Notes under the pieces: model-generated
The model's input: the letters and a program-made list of their open reading frames with translations, nothing else
Database searches by the model: none
What the model was told of the DNA's origin: nothing
DNA from: Acanthochromis polyacanthus
Taxonomy: Eukaryota > Chordata > Actinopteri > Pomacentridae
Reading direction: 5' to 3'
Length of the DNA stretch: 64,000 nucleotides
Assembly: GCF_021347895.1 (NCBI RefSeq)
Contig: NC_067129.1
Coordinates: forward strand, 36,902,104 to 36,966,103
Made by a program: the position numbers and the translations under genes
In this document: positions 11,154 through 23,018 of the stretch, one piece after another
Layout of the letters: every line of letters begins with the position of its first letter
How positions within the stretch are numbered: the first letter of the stretch is position 1

Positions 11154-12860
11154 GTATAAAGCCCGTCTGATCTGGGTTAATCAACTTATTAATAATCTTC
11201 TGGCGTCTTCTTGCTAGTAAACGCTTAGTATCTTGACATCATTACACAGCAAACTTATTGGCCTATATAAAGCACATTGTGTAGGGTCCTTCCCTTCTTT
11301 ATGTATAACCGAAATTACTGCTTCTGCCCATGTTCTAGGTGGATCTTTAGCATTCAGGGCATAATTATATACTCTATGTAGGAGGGGAGTGATCTCTGCT
11401 TCAAAACATTTATGAAATTCCCCAGGGAACTCATCTGAGCCTGGAGATTTGTTGTTTTTGAGCTTTTTAATGTTTTTTTTTTTTTTACTCTACAGTGACA
11501 GTTTCGACTATGGCTTTAGCTTCTTTTTGATTTAATTTGGTAAGGTTAATTTATTGAAGAAACTGTTTAATTTGGTCTGTTTTATTAGGGCAGGTTGTTG
11601 CATCATATAATTGTTCATAATATTTAGAAAATGCGTTTGCTATTGCTTTGGGGTCCGACACCGAATTCTTTGAGTTCGGGCATGTAATTCTTTGTATTGT
11701 TCAGCTTGCTTGTGCCTTTCTTAATTGGAAGGTGAACAGCCTACTCGCTTTGTTCCCTTGTTCGTAATACTTCTGATTAGTGAAGCGTAAAGCCCCTTCA
11801 GCTTTATATGTGAGTAAGTCACTTAATTTCTTTCTATAACTATTCAGCTCCATGAAGGTAGTGATATCATTTGTTCTTTTGTGTTCTGATTCTAATATCT
11901 TAATTTGTTCTTCTAGTAACTCTTGTTCTCACGTTTCTTTTTTAGTTTAGAAGATAGTGCTATAATTTTGCCCCTCAACACTGCTTTTGCTGAATCCCAC
12001 AAGGTGGACGGGGAGACTTCGTTGTTATCGTTTCTGTCTAAGAAATGTTTTAATTTGTTTCTTATATCTTGTACCACCTCCGGGTTATTTAGAAGTGACA
12101 CATTTAATCTCCACAATTTTCGAGGTTTATTCTGATCTATACATAATGATATAATCACTGGGCTATGGTCCTAAAGAGTTTGGGGTTCATTGTGACAGTC
12201 ACTCACTCTATGAGTTTCTTGTTTTGAAGTACAAAAATAATCTATTCTTGAGTGACGCCTATGAACACTAGAAAAATAAGTATAATCTCTGGTCTTGGGA
12301 TTTTTTGTACGCCAGATGTCAACAAGTCCGAGCTCTTCTAGCATACTGCACATTGCTTTAGATTTCGATATTTGATATTTTTGGTCGGATGGAAATTTAT
12401 CTATGTTAAATTAAAATTGCCTCCCAATATTATTATTCCTTTTGCGTTCCCCGCCAGGAGTTGAGCCACCTCCTTAAAAAAAACCTGGATCATGTTCATT
12501 GGGCGCGTAGATGTTCATAATCGTGAATACAACTTCTCCTATGGATCCTATGACTGTAATCCAGTGACTTTTTTTATTTTATTTTGGAGGATCTTCTCTG
12601 GCACCAAGGGTAGGGATTTATGGCAGAGAATCGTTACTCCCCTTTTCTTATGATTTCCATATGATGCGCTAAATGGCTGACCCACCCATTCCCTTTCTAA
12701 TTTTGCATGTTCCTCCTCATTTAAGTGAGTTTCTTGCAGCAATCCAATCGAGCAATCTAACCTTTTTAACTGTGTCAATATTTTTTCCTCTTTATAGGAT
12801 CATTCAATCCATTTACATTGTAACTAATGCAAATTAGAGTGGTCATGTTCTACTCGTGAA
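11154..12860 (-). pseudogene. L1 ORF2 endonuclease and linker (outer element)
   Basis: The minus-strand reading starts near 12850 with SYNVNGLNDPIKRKKIL, then TQLKRLDCSIGLLQETHLNE (the N-terminal endonuclease motif with its catalytic Glu). It continues through GIIILGGNFNLT near 12440-12405 and HRRHSRIDYF near 12270-12230, into the linker and the start of RT, ending INPDQTGFIP at the Harbinger junction. Many stops break it. Confidence 0.8.
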
Positions 12861-13429
12861 AAATAAATAATAATGCTAATAGCAATAAGAAAGCATCGTA
12901 ACTCACTGTCATTCTCTCTCTTAACTGTCTTTGGGATATTTGCAACTGAAAATTATAGTTAGAAACACCTTGCCGAGAAAAACAAAACATATGAAACAAC
13001 AAGACCAACCGGTAACATGGAAGAACTCCAAATGAAACTGTAGGTTATCCTCACTAAGAAGACATGTGGCTAACAGTCCGTGTATAACCCACCCCTGATA
13101 TGAACCTAGTCTGGGCAGAGAAACTAAACTTCTTAGGTGGGGTACACAAGATGTGTAAGCAGCAGCTCGTGTAATGTTCAAACTCTGCTGCGTTAAATGC
13201 CCAAGTCAATATGTCATCTTGCCCGAACTCTTGATTATGATTTAATCACGCCTGTAAACATTCAAAATTTAATGTTTCTACAAACTCACGTTGCCTTATT
13301 CATTTTTATCTGTTGCATAAAAGGAGAAAATAAAGGTCTATATTCGTTTTTTTTAAAATATTACATAATATTGTCAAACCCTTTAGTATCCGCAATGGAA
13401 AGAATAACATATATTTAAAAAAATAAACT

Positions 13430-13803
13430 GGGTGTGTATGAAGGAATTTGGAAACCATTTAGTGACTTTATAAAAAAGAAAGAAATAGCAGAGCTCCTAC
13501 AGTTGGAGAATTCAGGTTAATTCTGTTATTATTCTTTGTTAATATCTGTATACTCATGTTTTTTTCTATTTACTTCTTGCTAAGGTACCATCGTTTTGTA
13601 TTTTCTATCAACAGTGTAAAAACTTTAAATACTTTTTCATTTTTAAGCTGTAAAGGTAAGAGAGATTGTATGTTTATGTGTTGTGGGGGAACGGGGATGT
13701 AAGTACTGTTACAGTGTTATTTATTGGATAATTACTCGTACTTGTACTTTATCTGCACTGTAATGAGTATTGCAAAATAAAATAAGAACATTGTTAAAAA
13801 AAC
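13430..13803 (+). mobile_element. 3' end fragment of a LINE
   Basis: The plus-strand reading GVYEGIWKPFSDFIKKKEIA at about 13433-13495 resembles the last residues of L1-type ORF2. It is followed by an AT-rich 3' UTR with AATAAA-like signals and an A-rich end near 13803. Its 3' UTR differs from that of the inner L1, so it is a separate family. Confidence 0.5.
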
Positions 13804-14030
13804 TGTCAGTCATTCCAGACGAACTGTCAATCAAGTAACCATGCCCCCTTGTGCCGCAAAACTTAATAAATAAAAAATCAATATTGATTTATTTTCAGAT
13901 CGACCACTTGAACTCTCATTTTGACCATGAATACTAACGAAAAAAAACCCCATTTATATACAGTCTATGCACCGTACTCTGTTTGGCTCCACCCTTGCTG
14001 ATGACCACTTCCGGTCTCAGAAAATGAAAA
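13804..14030 (-). repeat. dispersed repeat, copy 1 (partner at 55710-56185)
   Basis: On the minus strand the order of motifs CATAGACTGTATATAAA, TTCATGGTCAAAATGAGA, AATAAATCAATA and CTTGATTGACAGT matches that in 55720-56040 on the plus strand. No coding capacity is seen. It is a non-autonomous repeat of unrecognised class. Confidence 0.7.
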
Positions 14031-14129
14031 ACGGGTCTTATTTCGTTTCTGTCTCTTACTGATTTTATTTTTTGTTATTGTAAATATAAAATGAAAATCA
14101 AAGCATTAAAATTAAAATTTCGTATATAC

Positions 14130-14455
14130 TGTAGCGTCAGGAAAGGAGAAACTGAAGAGTTCTCATGCCAACCGTTTATTACAACCTTAACTCGGTGGGC
14201 CGTAACCACGCCAAACACAACAATCCTCTAAGCACTGAATGAATGCATCCCTCTCGCGAAGCAGTGGCAGCAACATCAACTACACACACACACACACACC
14301 CCACTGCCTTAGCTGAACATTAGGTGAACCTCGTAATTCTGAACTACACAACAACTCATTTATATAGGTCATACAACTCATGAATATACGTCATAACAAT
14401 AACACATTTCTCTTCAACATTAACAACCCCCCCCCCCCCCCCCCAGTCAGTTACA
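14130..14455 (-). mobile_element. solo LTR, 326 bp
   Basis: The sequence begins TGTAGCGTC and ends GTTACA, with ATAC on both sides (14126-14129 and 14456-14459). Read on the minus strand it has a TATA-like box (from 14366-14358) and then AATAAA (from 14180-14175) before the TACA end, the order expected of U3-R-U5. It contains a CA microsatellite (14281-14300) and a long C-run near 14427-14444. No internal retroelement sequence is attached, so it is a solo LTR. The family is unknown. Confidence 0.6.
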
Positions 14456-16167
14456 ATACATTTTTAATCATGAAAAGGAAAAACGCCTAGTATTTCTATT
14501 TTAGTTTTTGTATTTTGAAACAAAAATCGAATAACCACTCTTTTTTGTTTTTCGACACCTGCTTTAGAACGGAAAAACCAATTACCAAAATATACACGGA
14601 CCCTGTCTCTTACTCAGGGACGGCTGGTATAAATGGGCTAACAGGGCTAAGCCCTCCCAAGCTAACACAAAAAAGATGAGAAAATTATTTTTTAAATAAC
14701 TTACAACAGATTGTTTTAAGTTTAGGTGAAACCAAAGAGAACCAATCAGTCAAAAGAAAAACATAGAATATCTCTAAATGTGCTTATTTTTTTACAGTCC
14801 CAGCAGATACAGTCTGCTTTCATTCATTTCGTTATTGGAAGTGATTGACAGGTGTCATGTCACGCCCCGGTCATTTGGGCTAACTTCAGTCAGCCCACAT
14901 GCCACTGACTTTTGACCAATAGCAGAGAGTTCCCCCTCACGCTCCTTAACAAATAAACTGTAACGTTTCCCAAATTTGTAATGCAACCATAATGGAGTAG
15001 GAACTATGAGAACTCAAGGAATCCTATATCTCACTAGCAGTTTAAAATGAAAGTATCTGCAACGTTTCATTGACTTGCAACTGTACCTTGTGTTATGTCT
15101 AATCTTAAGACATTAGCATGGCAACTGTAAACATAATACTGAAAACTCTGTCACCTCTTTTGTTGTTTTAAACTAGTTGCATTGTATAACTGTAGCACAT
15201 AACACCCAAAAACTGTGTTAAATGACGACAGGTGTTAAAGTATATTGCAGATAATTTAGTGAACCTCCACCCACATAAAGTGCCATTAAACAAGTTCATT
15301 CTGACACAATAAATCTATGATCTGACCATAATAAAAAATTCTGTTCTGTTAAACCTGCAGAGACAATCAGCCGGTCACATTCTTCTTAGATGCATGTAGT
15401 TGGATAATTATGGAGTTTCCTCACATAGTGTTCCTGTTGGGCTTGCTAGGACATGAGTATTGTTCAAGATATTAATTCAATGACATACGTCATGTACCAT
15501 AATTGTTTCCATGGTGTGCTGGTTTGGACTTCATGGTTAAATGTTTTGTTAGAAGTCAGATATTGGTCAAATTCCAATCAAATCTGCTGTACTTTTTCAG
15601 TAACTCCAGAGGATGAACCCTGATATTATTGGTAACCACTGAGGTTTTTTTCCCATCATCAATGACATGCGACACTTCATCCAACAAACTTGAGACAAAT
15701 CAGTACTGTGTTTGATTAAAAACCCATTTTTTCACATCTCCATGTTCAATGTTATACAACATGGAGATATAAAACCAGATTAATCAGCTGAGTCTGGTAT
15801 TACGTGACTCTGAGAACACCAGACTTTGCTCAGTACTTTTTATCTTCCCTCAGCTACAGCCACAGGATGAAAGCAAAGGTAGAAGGTTGAAGACCTGTAA
15901 AGGTTTACGAGGCAGCTATCGAGCCTCTTATCAGCCTCAGAGCTGTTTCTGTGTCAAATCAAGGTCAAGTTCAACATGAATCTTTGATCGCAGCAGAGTT
16001 TGAGGAATGAAGCTCATGATGGCCTCAGTTTTCTGCCAAGAAAAGATGCGTTTTCTATAATATCACATTGTGAAAGAATTACATTTCAATCAAATAATGC
16101 TGACTGTGAGCTGAAATACTTTTATCTATGTTTTGCAGTGAACACCACTGCTGGAAATTAGCCTTAA
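14456..16167. other. intergenic, no gene seen
   Basis: AT-rich sequence without a supported ORF. CAGGGACGGCTGG near 14614 and GGGCTAAGCCCTCC near 14645 look like one end of a non-autonomous DNA transposon, without a matching second end. Nothing else is recognised. Confidence 0.4.
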
Positions 16168-16176
16168 ATATATTAA

Positions 16177-19100
16177 CCCCCCCCCCGTCGAATCGCCACC
16201 TTATCGCGGTGGAGGGGTTTGAGTGACTCGGTGATCCTGGGAGCTATGTTGTCTGGGGCATAAGCCCCTGGTAGGGTCTCCCAAGGCAAACTGGTCCTGG
16301 GTGAGAGACCAGACTATGAGCGATTCAGAAGACCCCGATGAAAACAGACAAAGGTGAAGCCGCTACCTCGCCCGGGTTAGGGAAACCGGGGCCTTCCCCT
16401 GGAGCCAGGCCTGGGGGGGGAGCTCATAAGAGAGCGTCTGGTGGCCGAGCCTTGGGGTCCGGTGGGGCTCGGTCGGGCACAGCCCGAAGAAGTAACACGG
16501 GGCCACCGCCCAATAGGCCCACCACCTATAGGGCAGGAAGTCGGGGTCGGGTGCTATGTACACCAGGCAGTAGGCAGGAGTGGGCGCCTGGGCGTGCCAC
16601 CCCCTGGTGGCGTAGACTAGCTCTGGGGACGTGGAATGTCACCTCACTGGCGGGGAAGGAACCTGAGCTGGTGTGGGAGGTGGAGCAATACCGGCTAGAT
16701 ATAGTTGGGCTCACCTCCACGCACAGCAAGGGTTCTGGAACCAGACACCTGGAGAGGGGTTGGACTCTCTCCTACTCCGGAGTTGTCCAAAGTGAGAGGC
16801 GCCGGGCGGGTGTGGGGATACTCACAAGCCCCCGGCTGAGCGCCGCTTTGTTGGAGTTCTCCCCGGAGAACGAGAGGGTCGCCTCTCTGCGACTTCGTGT
16901 TGCGGAGGGGAAAACTCTGACTGTTGTCTGTGCTTATGCGCCGAACAGCAGTTCGGAGTACTCGGCCTTCTTGGAGTCTCTGGGTGGTGTCCTAGAAGGG
17001 GTACCGCCCGGGGATTCCATAGTTCTCCTGGGAGACTTCAACGCTCACATGGGCAACGATGGAGAAACCTGGAGGGGGGTGATCGGGAGGAACGGCCTGC
17101 CCGATCTGAACCCGAATGGTGTTTTGTTATTGGACTTCTGTGCTAGTCATGGATTGTCCATAACGAACACCATGTTCGAGCATAAGGTTGCTCATAAGTG
17201 TACTTGGTACCAGAGCACCTTTGGCCAAAGGTCGATGATTGACTTTATAGTCATATCGTCACATCTGCGGCCGTATGTTTTGGACACTCGGGTGAAGAGA
17301 GGTGCAGAGCTGTCAACTGATCACCACCTGGTGGTGAGTTGGATCCGATGGCGGGGAAGACTGCCGGACAGACCTGGTAAACCCAAACGTGTAGTGCAGG
17401 TGAACTGGGAACGTCTGGCGGAGGACCCTGTCCGTAGGGTTTTCAACTCCCACTTCCGGAAGAGTTTCTCCTGCATCCCAGGGGAGGTTGGGGACATGGA
17501 TTCTGAGTGGTCCATGTTCAAAGCCTCCACTGCAGAAGCAGCTGCTCGGAGCTGTGGTCTGAAGGTCACTGGTGCCTGTCGCGGCGGCAATCCAAGGACC
17601 CGCTGGTGGACACCAGCGGTGAGGGAGGCCGTCGGGCTGAAAAAGAAGACTTTTCGAGCCTTGTTGGCTCGGGGGTCTCCCGAAGCAGCTGACAGGTACC
17701 GGTTGGCCAAAAGGGCGGCAGCTGTGGCGGTTGTGGAAGCTAAAACTCGGGTGTGGGAGGAGTTCGGGGAGGCCATGGAGAAGGACTTTCGGTCGGCCTC
17801 GGGGAAGTTCTGGCAAACCATTCGACGCCTCAGGAAGGGGAGGCAGGGCCTCGCTCAGGCTGTGTACTGTCGGAGTGGAGAACTGTTGACCCGTACTGGA
17901 GATATCGTCGGACGGTGGAAAGAGCACTTCGAGGAACTCCTGAACACGGTACACACGTCCTCTATGGAGGAGGCAGAGCCTGAAGACTTGGGGGGATCTT
18001 CGTCCATATCCATGGCAGAGGTCACCGAGGTAGTTAAGAAGCTTCTCGGTGGCAAGGCGTCAGGTGTGGATGAGATTCGCCCTGAGATGCTGAAGGCTCT
18101 GGACATTGTTGGACTGTCCTGGTTGACATGTCTATACAATGTTGCCTGGGCATTGGGTACAGTACCTGTGGAGTGGCAGACCGGGGTGGTGGTCCCTATT
18201 TTTAAAAAGGAAAAGGGGGACCGGAGAGTGTGTGCCAACTACCGCGGTATCACACTTCTCAGCCTCCCCGGGAAAGTCTACTCTAGGGTGCTGGAAGGGA
18301 GGATCCGACCAATAGTCGAACCTCGAATTCAGGAGGACCAATGCAGATTCCGTAACGGACGTGGAACAGCGGACCAGCTCTTTACCCTTGCGGAGCTGCT
18401 GAGGGGGTCATGGGAGTATGACCTGCCAGTCTACATGTGTTTTGTGGCTCTGGAGAAGGCCTATGACCGTGTTCCCCGAGGGGCTTTGTGGGGTGCACTG
18501 CGGGAGTATGGGGTCTCGGGCTCATTGCTACGAGCCGTTCGGTCCCTGTACGTCCAAAGTGAGAGCTGTGTCCGCATACTCGGCACTAAGACAGACACGT
18601 TTCCGGTGGGTGTTGGACTCCGCCACGGCTGCCCCTTGTCGCCAATCCTGTTTGTGGTTTTCATGGACAGGATTTCAAGGCGCAGTCATGGTGGGGAGGG
18701 TTTTCGGTTTGGGGGCCTCAGGATCGCATCTCTGCTTTTTGTGGATGATGTGGTTTTGTTGGCTTCCTCAGACCATGACCTCCGGCACGCACTGGAGCGG
18801 TTTGCAGCCGAGTGTGAAGCGGCAGGGATGCGGATCAGCACCTCCAAGTCTGAGGCCATGGTTCTCTGCCGGAAACCGGTGGATTGCTCCCTCCGGGTTG
18901 GGGGGGAGTTTCTTCCCCAAGCGAAGGACTTTAAGTATCTCGGGATCTTGTTCACGAGTGATGGGAAAATGGAGCGAGAGATGGACAGGCGGATTGGTGC
19001 GGCGTCAGCAGTAATTCAGGCGTTGTACCGAACCGTCGTGGTGAAGAGGGAGCTGAGTCGTAAAGCGAAGCTCTCGATTTACCAGTCCATCTGCGTTCCA

Positions 19101-19552
19101 ACCCTCACCTATGGTCATGAGCTTTGGGTAGTGACCGAAAGAACAAGATCGCAGATACAAGCGGCCGAAATGAGCTTCCTCCGTAGGGTGGCTGGGCTCA
19201 GCCTTAGAGATAGGGTGAGGAGCTCAGACATCCGGAGGGAGCTCGGAGTAGAGCCGCTGCTCCTTCGCATCGAAAGGAGCCAGTTGAGGTGGTTTGGCCA
19301 TCTGATACGGATGCCTCCAGGGAGACTTCCTTTGGAGGTTTTCCGAGCACGTCCATCTGGGAGGAGACCCCGGAGTAGACCCAGAATTCGCTGGAAGGAT
19401 TACATATCTCGTCTGACCTGGGAACGCCTCGGGATCCCCCAGGAAGAGCTGGAAAGCATTGCTGGGGGGAGGGACGTCTGGAACGACCTGCTTCGCCTGC
19501 TGCCTCCGCGACCCGGCCCCGGATAAGCGGAGGAAAATGGATGGATGGATGG
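16177..19552 (+). mobile_element. full-length RTE/Rex3-type LINE, 3376 bp
   Basis: Flanked by the 9-bp duplication ATATATTAA (16168-16176 and 19553-19561). It starts with a C-run and a GC-rich 5' UTR, carries one long ORF (16338-19526), and ends GGATAAGCGGAGGAAAATGG followed by GATG repeats. The GATG tail and the RT and endonuclease type fit fish RTE/Rex3 elements. GC content is far higher than the surroundings. The intact ORF and perfect TSD suggest a recent insertion. Confidence 0.88.
16338..19526 (+). CDS. RTE LINE polyprotein: endonuclease and reverse transcriptase, open but with altered motif A
   Basis: 1062 codons with no stop. Residues about 92-340 form an apurinic-like endonuclease ([39 protein letters not shown]). 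Residues about 590-900 form the RT ([61 protein letters not shown]). The C-terminal region has [11 protein letters not shown] and [10 protein letters not shown]. Motif A reads [11 protein letters not shown]: residue 704 (18447-18449, GCT) is Ala where the family has the catalytic Asp. [10 protein letters not shown] has Arg where Gly is usual. So the ORF is intact but probably inactive as an RT. The start ATG is the first in frame; the true start could differ. Antisense ORFs are shadows of its GC-rich codons. Confidence 0.88.
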   Translation: MKTDKGEAATSPGLGKPGPSPGARPGGGAHKRASGGRALGSGGARSGTARRSNTGPPPNRPTTYRAGSRGRVLCTPGSRQEWAPGRATPWWRRLALGTWNVTSLAGKEPELVWEVEQYRLDIVGLTSTHSKGSGTRHLERGWTLSYSGVVQSERRRAGVGILTSPRLSAALLEFSPENERVASLRLRVAEGKTLTVVCAYAPNSSSEYSAFLESLGGVLEGVPPGDSIVLLGDFNAHMGNDGETWRGVIGRNGLPDLNPNGVLLLDFCASHGLSITNTMFEHKVAHKCTWYQSTFGQRSMIDFIVISSHLRPYVLDTRVKRGAELSTDHHLVVSWIRWRGRLPDRPGKPKRVVQVNWERLAEDPVRRVFNSHFRKSFSCIPGEVGDMDSEWSMFKASTAEAAARSCGLKVTGACRGGNPRTRWWTPAVREAVGLKKKTFRALLARGSPEAADRYRLAKRAAAVAVVEAKTRVWEEFGEAMEKDFRSASGKFWQTIRRLRKGRQGLAQAVYCRSGELLTRTGDIVGRWKEHFEELLNTVHTSSMEEAEPEDLGGSSSISMAEVTEVVKKLLGGKASGVDEIRPEMLKALDIVGLSWLTCLYNVAWALGTVPVEWQTGVVVPIFKKEKGDRRVCANYRGITLLSLPGKVYSRVLEGRIRPIVEPRIQEDQCRFRNGRGTADQLFTLAELLRGSWEYDLPVYMCFVALEKAYDRVPRGALWGALREYGVSGSLLRAVRSLYVQSESCVRILGTKTDTFPVGVGLRHGCPLSPILFVVFMDRISRRSHGGEGFRFGGLRIASLLFVDDVVLLASSDHDLRHALERFAAECEAAGMRISTSKSEAMVLCRKPVDCSLRVGGEFLPQAKDFKYLGILFTSDGKMEREMDRRIGAASAVIQALYRTVVVKRELSRKAKLSIYQSICVPTLTYGHELWVVTERTRSQIQAAEMSFLRRVAGLSLRDRVRSSDIRRELGVEPLLLRIERSQLRWFGHLIRMPPGRLPLEVFRARPSGRRPRSRPRIRWKDYISRLTWERLGIPQEELESIAGGRDVWNDLLRLLPPRPGPG

Positions 19553-19561
19553 ATATATTAA

Positions 19562-20009
19562 AAACACATCATTTTCATATGGTCCTTCAGCTTAAGTGCT
19601 TTTTGTACTGTTTCTGTTTTATAAGCTCTGATGTGCTGACTGAAGTGGTCATTACTCAAACAGTACATCGGTGTGCTTTGCATGAAGTATTTACAGTAGG
19701 TGGGTTGTTACTAAATAGTGTAACCCTTTGCTGCATGTCTTCCCCCCACTCTTCTTCTCCCCCATTTCCTGTCTACCTTCACTGCCGCTATCGAATAAAG
19801 CCGAAAAAGGCCAAAAATAAAATCTGAAAAGAATAAAACCAGCTATAGTCTCGATAAATAGGAACCAAAGTGAAGAAATAACAGCGAGTAGTCATGCAGT
19901 CAAATTTTAAATTAAATAGAAGTACTTGGCTTTAAAATATAGTTAAAATACAAAATCAACTGCACAATTTCATAATAACATAAAGCTTAATTACTCTGCC
20001 AACTTCCTG
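19562..20009. other. short spacer with a SINE 3' fragment
   Basis: The stretch 19722-19832 reads CCCTTTGCTGCATGTCTTCC, a C/T-rich block, CATTTCCTGTCTACCTTCAC, GAATAAAGCC and an A-rich end. This resembles the 3' part of tRNA-derived fish SINEs. A related segment occurs inside the 2064-bp hAT element near 42935-42995. The rest is AT-rich without features. Confidence 0.5.
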
Positions 20010-20167
20010 TGACTGGCTTTACAAGATGGTGACTTAGGGTTCTTGCTCTCGCCCGAACTTCCCAATTTTGACATTTCTCTCCCACTGAACCCAATTTTGA
20101 CATTTCTCTCCCACTGAACTTGGCTTACTCTTTTGCAGCTACCTTTTTTTCTACTGCCGGAAATGAC

Positions 20168-21950
20168 ATGGCTGATTCTGCAAAGAAAACTGGCATGAGA
20201 GGTACCTCCAAAGCAAACAAAGCTAGGCTTTGTCACGTTTCGAGGAGGGCGGACTCGAGCAGAGAGCACACTACCAAGGCAGGAATGAATTGAAGTGTTT
20301 TATTGCTCAGGGAATGAATAATAGAGATGGGTGAAAGGAGTGAGGGTTACTTGGAAGGGGTGGAACGGAGTGGGTCGGGGTCGGGGCTCCGGAGCCGGGG
20401 ATCGGCGGTCACCGTGGGTCCTAGGGGGGACCAGAGTGCGGCGGGAGGTGGTGGATGGATCCCTGACGGCCAGAGACGGACGAGAACGGAGAGCTGGAAA
20501 AGAGGCGGGTGCCGGGGGACGCCAGACACTGATGGCTGTGATGGTGGAGGAGCCAGTCAACAGCTGACGTCTCGCGGTCCCGTGGGAGATGCTGAGGGGG
20601 GAGCGCCGGAGGGAAGAGGAGCCGATGGGGACCAGGGGTGTTTCCAGCCGGAAGGTTTTGGCTGAGGAATCCAGGAGGCGAGCCGAGAGGAGCCGATGCA
20701 GAGCCTGAGTCGGGTCGAAGCCGGAGTGGCTGGAGGATCCGGAGACAGAGCCGAGTGGGGAATCCGAGAGGGGGAAAACGGACCGAGTAGGGAGTCCAGG
20801 GGGGAAGGAAGAGTGCTGAATGGTTTCCGAGAGGGTCCCAGGGAGGCAGGGCAGGAGAGAACCTGGACAGCTGGATTCTAGGCAGGGCAAAGACACACAA
20901 ACGTTAGAAATGTCAAATTTTGCAAGGTACCTTGGAATGGCTAGAGAGCCCTGACTGGTAAGTCGAGTTCAACAATCTGGCAGGGTGTGGAAGGTTCAGC
21001 CGGTCTTTATTGCAGTAGAGTAATCATGGAAATGAGGTGTAGCTGTCCAGGTCTCGTGGAGAGGCTAATCACCTGAGTAGAGGCAGCTGTGAAGCCACAC
21101 TCCACTCAGGTGCAGCGCTGAGGAGAGAGGAGAGGGAGAGTAGAGCAAGAGAGGGAGAGGGAGAGGAGAGCAGAAGAGGGAGAGGGAGAGGAGAGCAGAA
21201 GAGGGGGAGTAAAAGGGGGGAGACAGATAGGATGGGGTATTTGGGAGGGGAAGGAAGGGGTGAGGAGAGGGCCCTGACAGGCTTGCTAATTACCTCGACG
21301 TCATTACCGATTCCCTGATGCAGAAACATGAATTTTTTTAACTTCAGTTAGCTCAGCTGCATGAGATAGGCAAAAGCACTGATAGCAGGCTAGATGCTCT
21401 CCAGGCAGAGCCAGTGTCACTTTTGGGCAGTATGACTTTGCTTAAGCCTGATTTTTCTATGCTTCAGTTGTTGTGGACGACAACTCAAAGGCTATTGCTG
21501 AGTGTGATGCGGCTATAAAAGCTCTTGAACTTAAGCTAGTGGACATGGAGGACAGGAGCAGGCGGTGCAACATCCATATTATTGGACTAAAAGAGGTAGC
21601 TGAGGGCTCAAATGCTGTGCAGTATTTGAAATGATTGCCTCCTCAGTGGTTCCCATCCCTTCAGTCCGAACTGATTGCGGGCGCACCACATCTACATAGG
21701 ACACGCTGACAGGGACAGACACTGCACTCAAATTTTCAACACCTTTCGTTACACGACCCATCAGTCTATTCTCCAAGCCACAAAGAAAGACCCGGTTACT
21801 GTGAACTTCAAGAGGGTGAGATTTACAGCGGACTACAGCAACTGCACAGTCAAGTGCCATCAAGCTTTTGCCCAGGCAATGGAAACAGGGGAATTGAGTT
21901 TTTTCTGCTGTATCCAGCCACTTTGAAAATCAAGAACGGGACCAACGACC
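20168..21950 (+). pseudogene. L1 ORF1 (RNA-binding chaperone), broken by an insert
   Basis: The N-terminus is at 20168-20230. A coiled-coil and RRM-like stretch lies at about 21460-21630, and the C-terminal part at about 21690-21900. The insert at 20231-21279 carries a GGCTT duplication and separates the N-terminus. Frame changes after 21630 indicate decay. Confidence 0.6.
20231..21279 (-). mobile_element. solo-LTR-like insert, 1049 bp, GA-rich
   Basis: Begins TGTCACGTTTCG, ends GCCCTGACA, and is flanked by a perfect 5-bp duplication GGCTT (20226-20230 and 21280-21284). TG...CA ends and a 5-bp TSD fit a solo LTR. On the minus strand there are AATAAA signals near 21005 and 20300. The interior is very G/A-rich on + (20327-20880 and 21120-21270), producing several long meaningless ORFs. 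A diverged relative lies at 58877-61704 and shares GAGCAGAGAGCACA and ATCTGGCAGGGTGT. Confidence 0.6.
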
Positions 21951-22805
21951 AGATCTTCAACCACACCGCAGATGCGGAGGACTTTCTCCGCTCCCTGTCA
22001 ACAATGGAGGTGGGTATTTAACGGTCCCCGACTGGCTGCGCAACCGACGACATGACAGCAGAATAATCTCTCTTTTATTTCAGACTGAACCCATCAGACT
22101 CTGATTCAAACAATTGATCCCACATCAAAGTTACGGTCAGGAAGGACGTTTATTATCTCTGGACTTTTTTTTTCTTCAGACAGTAAGCTTTTGAATGAGG
22201 TATGGATTGATAAGTTATTCTGAAAAAGATAAAGCACATTTCATTGTTTTTCATTCTGGTTATTGGTGGACAAACAATTTATATTCTGTTTCCTGTGTTA
22301 CCTGATAATACCCATAATATTTCAAGTACTGCCATTGGTTCTTGTCCATTTGTTGTATTCCACTTAAATCACGCAAGTTGGCTGGTAATTCTTTTAGATC
22401 CCAGAATATGTCAGACCATTAGTATTAAAAAGTAGTGGGAGAGAGGTATAATTCCATCTCTTTTTACAACAATGGGAGTGGGGCAGGCTAGTGTTTAAAC
22501 CTACTGCTGTCCTTCTTCCATTTTAGGTCAGAAATCAAGTATAAGGTCAATGTTTTTTTTTAGAGTGTGTTTGGGCTCTTTTGGGGTTATAGTGGTTGTG
22601 GGGTGGGGGGTGGCCAGGTTTTTACTTTTGGTTTACTTGTGGTCACTGCATTCAGTTGGATTGCAACTCCTATTCATAAAAGAATTTCCATTTTCATTGG
22701 GGAGGAAATCACCTGATTGGGCTGGGACAGTGACGAGTATGTGGTTTTTGTGTCTGGTTGTCGCGGGTACTGCATTTTTGTTTTATGCACTGGTCTCACT
22801 GTTTT

Positions 22806-23018
22806 TGAGTGAGACCAATGCCTCACAACTATATTTTGAGTTCGAACATGGATGGTTTGAACACCCCTCATAAAAGAGTCAGCATGTTCAGATTACTGCA
22901 CAGTAAGAAAATTGACATTGCCTTACTACAGGAGATGCATGTTTTGAATGTAGATAGAAGCTGTCTAGTGGGCAGGCTATATCATGTAATAGCATCTTCT
23001 TCATCTTCTACAAAGACC
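22806..23018 (+). pseudogene. L1 ORF2 endonuclease N-terminus, truncated
   Basis: The reading is SNMDGLNTPHKRVSMFRLLH, then SKKIDIALLQEMHV and YHVIASSSSSTKTRG, matching the first ~70 residues of L1 endonuclease. The catalytic Glu region reads LLQEMH instead of the usual LLQETH. It is cut at 23020 by the start of a Harbinger-like end. Confidence 0.7.

Larger units (their letters stand above)
3300..12860 (-). mobile_element. outer L1 (Tx1-like) LINE, minus strand, split by two later insertions
   Basis: Three minus-strand pieces lie in the order expected of one L1 ORF2 read right to left. They are endonuclease plus linker (12860-11154), central reverse transcriptase (8165-7876), and C-terminal region with a zinc knuckle (4650-3500). 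The breaks are occupied by a plus-strand L1 (4650-7875) and a Harbinger element (8169-11150). Removing the Harbinger element and one CAG restores a continuous reading GFIPGRLGLNNIR. About 600 bp of RT, including the YADD region, is missing at the L1-L1 junction. The outer boundaries are approximate. Confidence 0.7.

Noticed and set aside
17313..17954. 213-codon ORF antisense to the RTE LINE
   Set aside because: It lies fully opposite the RTE ORF, is GC-driven and has no domain; the plus frame has clear endonuclease and RT motifs.
20327..20900. Long ORFs on both strands in the G/A-rich insert
   Set aside because: Compositional artefacts within an LTR-like repeat; six frames are open because A/G-rich codons rarely form stops.
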